NCBI GenBank assembly: GCA_965371805.1
Contig: CBDUZW010000102.1
Span: 1 to 11,643 of the forward strand
Source of the DNA: JAOZTV01 sp965371805
Lineage (GTDB): Bacteria > Acidobacteriota > Aminicenantia > UBA2199
DNA length: 11,643 nt
Direction of reading: 5' to 3'
The notes below the pieces were generated by a model. It had not been told where the DNA came from and ran no database searches. It saw only the letters and a program-made list of their open reading frames with translations. Positions 8,254-11,643 of this stretch are shown here, in pieces; position 1 is the stretch's first letter, and the number at the start of each line of letters is the position of its first letter. A program made the translations under genes and the position numbers.

Positions 8254-9326
8254 TGAAACTTTATAAAATAGCAGTTTTACCCGGGGATGGAATAGGACCT
8301 GAGGTAATGAATGAAGCCTTAAAAGTAATGAAAAAGGCTGGAAAACTATTCGATATCGTGTTTGATTTAAAAGAGAGTGAAATTGGCGGATGTGCAATCG
8401 ATAAGTTCGGAACGCCGTTACCTGATGTAACATTAGATACTGTTTTTAATTCTGATGCAGTTCTCTTAGGGTCTATAGGTGGTCCAAAATGGGATAATCT
8501 AAGTCCGGAAAAAAGACCGGAAATTGGAGGCCTTTTAAAACTAAGAAAAAAAATGGACTTATTTGCAAATATAAGACCGGTTTTTATTCATAATAAACTT
8601 AAGGATTTTTCACCTGTTTCTTCAATCATAAAAGACAAATACATTGATATGCTGACTGTCAGAGAGCTTTCAAGCGGCATCTATTTTGGAGAACCCAAAC
8701 AATTAAATGACTCCATTGGGATAGATACTATGGTATATAAAAAAGAAGAGGTTAACAGAATTGCAGAAGTTGCCTTCCAGATTGCAGAAAAAAGATCCGG
8801 AAGAGTAACCTCAATAGACAAAGCCAATGTACTATATAGTTCAATGTTATGGCGAAATACAGTTAATGACATTTCCACAAAATATCCGGATGTTACATTG
8901 AATCATATGTATGTAGACAATGCAGCAATGCAGATGGTGTTGGATCCTTCTCAATTTGATGTAATATTATCTACTAATATGTTCGGTGATATAATTTCTG
9001 ATGAATCTGCGGCAATCAGCGGATCTCTTGGTATGCTGCCTTCTGCTTCTCTGGGAGGGAAGATAAACCTTTTTGAACCTGCAGGTGGCTCTGCCCCGGA
9101 CATTGCAGGACGGGGAATAGCAAATCCAATTGCTCAAATTTTATCAGTAGCCATGATGTTTGAATATTCATTCAATGAGAAAAACATTTCAAACTCAATT
9201 TTTAAAGCAGTGGAAGAGACAATTGATGCTGGAATTAGAACAGGAGATATAACAACTTCAGGAGAATTTGTCTCAACATCAGAAATGGGAGACGAAATAG
9301 TCTCCAGACTAAATAAAAGTAGTTAA
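8253..9326 (+). CDS. leuB: 3-Isopropylmalate dehydrogenase
   Basis: NAD+-dependent oxidative decarboxylase making 2-oxoisocaproate from 3-isopropylmalate. In CimA pathways it also converts 3-methylmalate to 2-oxobutyrate. The 357 residues match the family. Visible are LPGDGIGPEV (9-18), substrate arginines R98, R108 and R137, Y144, K190 (SIDKANVLY), metal aspartates D222 (VDNAAMQ), D246 and D250 (FGDIISDE), and the E. coli-type NAD loop EPAGGSAPDIAGRGIANP. The active-site loop reads VRELSSGIYFGEP where many homologues have VRELTGG, a minor variation. AAAGAGG upstream of the ATG at 8253 serves as ribosome binding site. It is the last gene of the operon. Confidence 0.96.
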   Translation: MKLYKIAVLPGDGIGPEVMNEALKVMKKAGKLFDIVFDLKESEIGGCAIDKFGTPLPDVTLDTVFNSDAVLLGSIGGPKWDNLSPEKRPEIGGLLKLRKKMDLFANIRPVFIHNKLKDFSPVSSIIKDKYIDMLTVRELSSGIYFGEPKQLNDSIGIDTMVYKKEEVNRIAEVAFQIAEKRSGRVTSIDKANVLYSSMLWRNTVNDISTKYPDVTLNHMYVDNAAMQMVLDPSQFDVILSTNMFGDIISDESAAISGSLGMLPSASLGGKINLFEPAGGSAPDIAGRGIANPIAQILSVAMMFEYSFNEKNISNSIFKAVEETIDAGIRTGDITTSGEFVSTSEMGDEIVSRLNKSS

Positions 9327-9333
9327 ATAATCG

Positions 9334-9354
9334 TAAGCGGTAATTAGCCGCTTA
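9334..9354 (+). terminator. Possible operon terminator after leuB
   Basis: TAAGCGG (9334-9340) pairs with CCGCTTA (9348-9354) around a 7-nt A/T loop, eight bases after the leuB stop. The stem is G/C-centred and is followed by AAAAATCTTTT rather than a clean T run. It is therefore a weak or atypical intrinsic terminator, though the position is right. Confidence 0.4.
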
Positions 9355-9370
9355 AAAATCTTTTAACCTC

Positions 9371-9451
9371 AGGAGTCTGTTCAGAAACTAGAACAATTAC
9401 ATAAAAATCTAAAAAATTTTATGTTCATTATCTATTCTCAGGCAGGCTCCT
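9371..9451. repeat. Imperfect ~80-bp inverted repeat
   Basis: AGGAGTCTG (9371-9379) pairs with CAGGCTCCT (9443-9451) with one G-T pair. Inside it, after mismatches, ACATAAAA (9399-9406) pairs with TTTTATGT (9417-9424). Together they could form one long bulged hairpin. No coding frame is evident. It could be a miniature inverted-repeat element, an insertion-sequence remnant, or part of the transcription end of the operon; it lacks the sequence signature of the stem-loops further right. The following 9452-9492 is A/T-rich and otherwise featureless. Confidence 0.4.
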
Positions 9452-9492
9452 AGATTATCACAATAAACTTTTTTATCAGCATTCATAAAATA

Positions 9493-9569
9493 ATTAAATT
9501 GATCTTAACGTAAATTTTAATGGTATTTTAAAAGAAAAGGTTCAGATCTAAAAGCTGAATATAGTAACG
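9493..9569 (+). repeat. Direct repeat, copy 1: decayed end of a gene
   Basis: Bases 9510-9569 match 9751-9810 at 57 of 60 positions, and weaker similarity reaches back to 9493 with one 1-nt gap. In one frame the copy ends VNFNGILKEKVQI and a TAA at 9549-9551, nearly the same peptide end as copy 2. The 1-nt gap puts the upstream KLIL segment out of frame, so this copy looks like a broken gene end. TTCAG and CTGAA within it can form a small stem. It runs straight into the first large stem-loop. Confidence 0.6.
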
Positions 9570-9679
9570 TTAAGTATATGGATTTGTGGCGGTCTTGAAA
9601 CACAAATCTTTCAACTTACACCGATGCTTATTTATTGTTAAATCGCTCATAATTAGCACTTCACCCGCCATAAACCATA
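9566..9679. repeat. attC-like stem-loop 1, right arm incomplete
   Basis: The inner stem pairs 9577-9592 (TATGGATTTGTGGCGG) with 9665-9679 (ending CCATA), with one bulged A and one G-T pair, around a 72-nt loop. The left side AACGTTAAGTATATG is identical to that of stem-loop 3 near 11470, and the loops of the two share ATCTTTCAA followed by TTACA. The outer right arm, expected to end like GTTGTA, is absent. A 50-bp palindrome starts at 9675 instead, so this copy looks damaged or rearranged. Confidence 0.5.
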
Positions 9680-9724
9680 ATCCACCGTCAAAAAAATAAA
9701 TATTTTTTTGACGGTGGATTATGG
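9675..9724. repeat. Perfect 24-bp palindrome with 2-nt centre
   Basis: Bases 9675-9698 are the exact reverse complement of 9701-9724, with AA between. Each arm has a G/C-containing outer part (CCATAATCCACCGTC) and an A7TA inner part. The T run lies inside rather than after the G/C stem, so this is not a normal terminator. It replaces the outer arm of the preceding stem-loop, which suggests insertion, an inverted duplication, or a very small mobile palindromic unit. A perfect 24-bp match without drift suggests a recent origin or selection. Confidence 0.75.
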
Positions 9725-9732
9725 GAAATAGA

Positions 9733-9810
9733 ATGAAATTAATTTTAGAAGTAAATTTTAAAGGTATTTTAAAAGAAACGGTTCAGATATAAAAGCTGAA
9801 TATAGTAACG
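9733..9810 (+). repeat. Direct repeat, copy 2: intact short frame
   Basis: Second copy of the repeat at 9493-9569. Here it reads as an intact frame from ATG at 9733 (an in-frame ATG also lies at 9721 inside the palindrome): MKLILEVNFKGILKETVQI, TAA at 9790-9792. Compared with copy 1 the aligned part has two amino-acid changes and one silent change, and the stop is kept. It could be a tiny gene, but a preserved C-terminal end of a larger lost gene is more likely. It leads directly into stem-loop 2, the same order as copy 1. Confidence 0.6.
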
Positions 9811-9935
9811 GTTTTTATAAGAATAGTAGCCGATTTCGGAAGTAGAATTTTTCAGTTTACTGCTAATGTTGTTGCGGACTACAATGTTCATATTTACTAC
9901 TATTTAGGCTATTATTTTTATACTTTGTTGTAGCC
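9805..9935. repeat. attC-like stem-loop 2, beside the rmuC stop
   Basis: The inner stem pairs ATAAGAATAGTAGCC (9817-9831) with bases 9907-9921, with two G-T pairs in the same places as in stem-loop 3, around a 75-nt loop. The loop's right side reads ATTTACTACTATTT, as in stem-loop 3. The right end is GTTGTAGCC (9927-9935), the exact reverse complement of GGCTACAAC at 11463-11471 on the other side of rmuC. The outer left arm (GTAACGGTTTTT) pairs poorly. Only five bases separate the right end from the rmuC stop codon. Confidence 0.6.
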
Positions 9936-9940
9936 AGTAC

Positions 9941-11440
9941 TTACTCTTCATTAGATTCTTCAATTAGATTCTTATCAGGTAATTCCAAAATTTCTTTCGA
10001 TTCAAGTGCTGTAAAAGTTTCAACATCTTTAAGTTTTCTTTCCATTACATTTGTTCTTGTTGTACGTAATGTATCAAGTGTTCCAGAAGCAGTATTTAGT
10101 TGTTTGTGTACTTTTGTTAAAACACCTGAAAACTCTTTAAATTCAAACTTTACTGCTTTTAAGATGTCCCAAACTTCACTACTTCTTTTTTGAACAGCAA
10201 GTGTTCTAAATCCCATTTGTAAACTATTTAACAATGCAGATAAAGTTGTTGGTCCAGTAACAGTTATTTTATACTTTCTTTGAAGTATTTCAAATAATTC
10301 GGGATGCCTTAAAACTTCTGCATATAAACTTTCAACTGGTAAAAACATTATACCAAAATCGGTTGTATGCGGTGGGTCAATATACTTCTCACTTATGCTT
10401 TTTGCAAAACTTTCAATCTTTTTTAGTAAAACTTTTTGAGCAGATTCGATACCGTCTTTCTCTCCCTTATCAAATGCGTCAAGAAGTCTATCGTAATCCT
10501 CAATTGGAAATTTAGAATCAATTGGCAACCATACTTCTTTTCCTGCTTCTTGCCCTGGTAATTTTAATGCAAACTCAACATTGGCTTGACTACCTTTTTT
10601 AGTCGCAACATTTTTCGCATATTGGTCAGGAGTTAATATTTGTTCTAATATATTTTCAAGTTGATATTCTCCAAATACACCTCTTGTTTTAACATTAGAT
10701 AAAACTTTCTTCAAATCTCCAACTCCAGTTGCAATATTTTGCATTTCACCTAATCCTTTATGCACTTGTTCCAGCCTATCACTGACTTGTTTGAATGATT
10801 CACCTAATCGTTTTTCTAAAGTAGTTTGAAGTTTTTCATCAACTGTTTTTCTCATTTCATTGAGTTGAATAGTATTGTCTTCTCTGATTGATTTAAGATT
10901 TTTTTCAATTGTTTTTTCTACATTTTTTATATTTTCTGTAGCCTGTTTATTTAAGTCAATTTGTTGTTTATTAAAATCTCCGAAATTTTGTCTTAACAGG
11001 TCATTTAAGTTTTTAATATTCTCTGAAAAATTATCTTCAAATGCTTTTAGAGATTTTGATAACTCATCTCTATTCACTTTTGTACTTTCACCAGTTTGTT
11101 TATTAAATTCTACTTGTTGTTTATTTTGAATTTCAAATTTTTCATTAAGTAGAGTATTAATTTCTTTAACATTTTTAGAAAATTGTTCTCCAAATATATT
11201 TAGTGATTTTGTTAATTCTTCTCTATTTGTTTTTGAGGTTTCACTTGTTTCTGTTCTATCTCTTTGAAACTCGTCTTTAATTGATTTTTCAGTTCGTTCT
11301 AAAGTTGTATCAAATTTAAAAAATGATTCTTCAATCTCTTTTAACTGAGGTTTAATATCAAAAGAGACTTTCTTCTTTAATCCTATTACAATATTTACTA
11401 TTGCAAGGATTATCAATGTTATTAATAATGTTTCTATCAT
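9941..11440 (-). CDS. rmuC: RmuC family DNA recombination protein
   Basis: RmuC proteins are membrane-anchored, predicted nuclease-like proteins; E. coli rmuC limits inversions between short inverted repeats. The 499 residues show an N-terminal membrane segment (about 2-20, ETLLITLIILAIVNIVIGL), a long coiled coil (about 30-240), and the RmuC domain (about 250-465). Family motifs in that domain are GVFGEYQLENIL, LPIDSKFPIEDYDRLLDA, FGIMFLPVESLYAEVLR, TGPTTLSALLNSLQMGFRTLAVQKR and SSEVWDIL. The coiled coil holds a 51-residue tandem repeat (about 70-120 and 121-171, marked by TNREELTKSL / VNRDELSKSL and NKQQVEFNKQ / NKQQIDLNKQ). An AGGA site (reverse of 11447-11450) sits six bases before the ATG. 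It points against the operon and lies between stem-loops 2 and 3, like a cassette gene. Full length, no sign of damage. Confidence 0.92.
   Translation of the reverse strand: MIETLLITLIILAIVNIVIGLKKKVSFDIKPQLKEIEESFFKFDTTLERTEKSIKDEFQRDRTETSETSKTNREELTKSLNIFGEQFSKNVKEINTLLNEKFEIQNKQQVEFNKQTGESTKVNRDELSKSLKAFEDNFSENIKNLNDLLRQNFGDFNKQQIDLNKQATENIKNVEKTIEKNLKSIREDNTIQLNEMRKTVDEKLQTTLEKRLGESFKQVSDRLEQVHKGLGEMQNIATGVGDLKKVLSNVKTRGVFGEYQLENILEQILTPDQYAKNVATKKGSQANVEFALKLPGQEAGKEVWLPIDSKFPIEDYDRLLDAFDKGEKDGIESAQKVLLKKIESFAKSISEKYIDPPHTTDFGIMFLPVESLYAEVLRHPELFEILQRKYKITVTGPTTLSALLNSLQMGFRTLAVQKRSSEVWDILKAVKFEFKEFSGVLTKVHKQLNTASGTLDTLRTTRTNVMERKLKDVETFTALESKEILELPDKNLIEESNEE
10928..11233 (-). repeat. 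Tandem repeat coding for coiled coil in rmuC
   Basis: Two 153-bp units (11081-11233 and 10928-11080) encode similar 51-residue segments of the RmuC coiled coil. A degenerate partial unit may precede them (DEFQRDRTETSETS region). The units have diverged at the DNA level, so the duplication is not very recent, and the frame is kept. Variation in coiled-coil length is easy to explain by gain or loss of such units. Confidence 0.65.
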
Positions 11441-11462
11441 AGTATTTCCTTTTTCCCGTATT

Positions 11463-11594
11463 GGCTACAACGTTAAGTATATGAAAAGTTGCCGACTTCG
11501 AAGCTTATATCTTTCAATTTACAATGAAGTTAAAACGAGCTATAATGCTTGAATTTACTACTATTTCGGCAATTTTTTATATACATTGTTGTAA
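11463..11594. repeat. attC-like stem-loop 3, upstream of rmuC
   Basis: The best-preserved copy. TACAAC (11466-11471) pairs with GTTGTA (11588-11593). The left arm then continues GTTAAGTATATG and ends TTGCCGA; it pairs with TCGGCAA through TATATACATT on the right. There are two G-T pairs, one mismatch and two unpaired bases on the left arm only. The loop is 70 nt. Overall length (~130 bp), paired outer boxes ending in AAC/GTT, one-sided bulged bases and a long variable loop are all features of integron attC sites, though the outer boxes do not fit the strict RYYYAAC/GTTRRRY consensus. It begins 22 bases before the rmuC start. Confidence 0.65.
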
Positions 11595-11608
11595 GTAGTT
11601 TATGTTCA

Positions 11609-11643
11609 TCATTCTAATTCTTCAATTGCCTTTTCTATCAATT
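11609..11643 (-). CDS. 3' end of an unidentified minus-strand gene
   Basis: Reading leftward from the window edge gives an open frame ending LIEKAIEELE and TGA (reverse of 11609-11611), with a second in-frame TGA right after it (11606-11608). The Glu/Lys-rich amphipathic end looks like a real protein tail, and its stop lies about 15 bases before stem-loop 3, the same layout as rmuC and stem-loop 2. Too little is present to name a product. Confidence 0.35.
   Translation of the reverse strand, partial: LIEKAIEELE

Noticed and set aside
9675..9724. Bidirectional intrinsic terminator
   Set aside because: The A and T runs are at the centre of the palindrome and the G/C parts at the outside, the reverse of a terminator layout.
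9493..9810. CRISPR array
   Set aside because: Only two copies about 240 bp apart, the interval contains a hairpin rather than a spacer, and no cas-like gene is near.
10875..11129. 84-codon plus-strand frame inside rmuC
   Set aside because: It is opposite the rmuC coiled coil and its Phe/Ser/Leu-rich product is what antisense of a Lys/Glu/Asn-rich coiled coil gives.

Overview
The window comes from an A+T-rich bacterial chromosome. It falls into two unlike parts: a compact branched-chain amino acid biosynthesis operon (positions 1 to about 9330, all on the + strand), and a repeat-rich accessory stretch (about 9330 to 11643) carrying one long minus-strand gene, rmuC. The organism cannot be named from the sequence. 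A low-G+C Gram-negative lineage of the Bacteroidota/Chlorobiota/Ignavibacteria kind, or a similar phylum, fits three things. The leuC/leuD genes are of the short ~420/169-residue type. Citramalate synthase of the long LeuA-like family sits inside an ilv-leu operon. The hairpin repeats around rmuC resemble, from memory, repeats common in Bacteroidota. Strong Shine-Dalgarno sequences (AAGGAG-like) before nearly every operon gene argue against a typical Bacteroidia member.

Operon: the end of an unidentified upstream gene (1-39, expected from gene order to be ilvB but not recognisable) is followed by ilvN, ilvC, ilvD, cimA, leuA, leuC, leuD and leuB. Most junctions overlap or nearly touch, so transcription as one unit and translational coupling are likely. 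IlvN (with the missing IlvB), IlvC and IlvD make the 2-oxo acids for valine and isoleucine. CimA makes citramalate from pyruvate and acetyl-CoA, and LeuA makes 2-isopropylmalate. LeuCD and LeuB can process both products, giving 2-oxobutyrate (for isoleucine, with no need for threonine deaminase) and 2-oxoisocaproate (for leucine). The window therefore holds all three pathways except the large acetolactate synthase subunit and the aminotransferase. Two strong RNA hairpins lie inside the operon: one early in ilvD and one across the end of cimA, just before the leuA ribosome binding site.

Accessory part: after leuB come a weak terminator-like hairpin, an ~80-bp imperfect inverted repeat, then a repeated module. 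The module is a ~77-bp direct repeat (copies about 240 bp apart) that seems to encode the conserved end of a protein, each copy followed directly by a large stem-loop with a 70-75 nt loop. A third stem-loop of the same family lies on the other side of rmuC. The first stem-loop has lost its outer right arm to a perfect 24+24 bp palindrome. The geometry around rmuC is a short leader, the ORF, then a stem-loop 5 nt after the stop, with another stem-loop just upstream. This looks like an integron-type gene cassette with divergent attC-like sites. A second minus-strand gene end at the right edge, also followed by a stem-loop, suggests the array continues beyond the window. No integrase is visible here.
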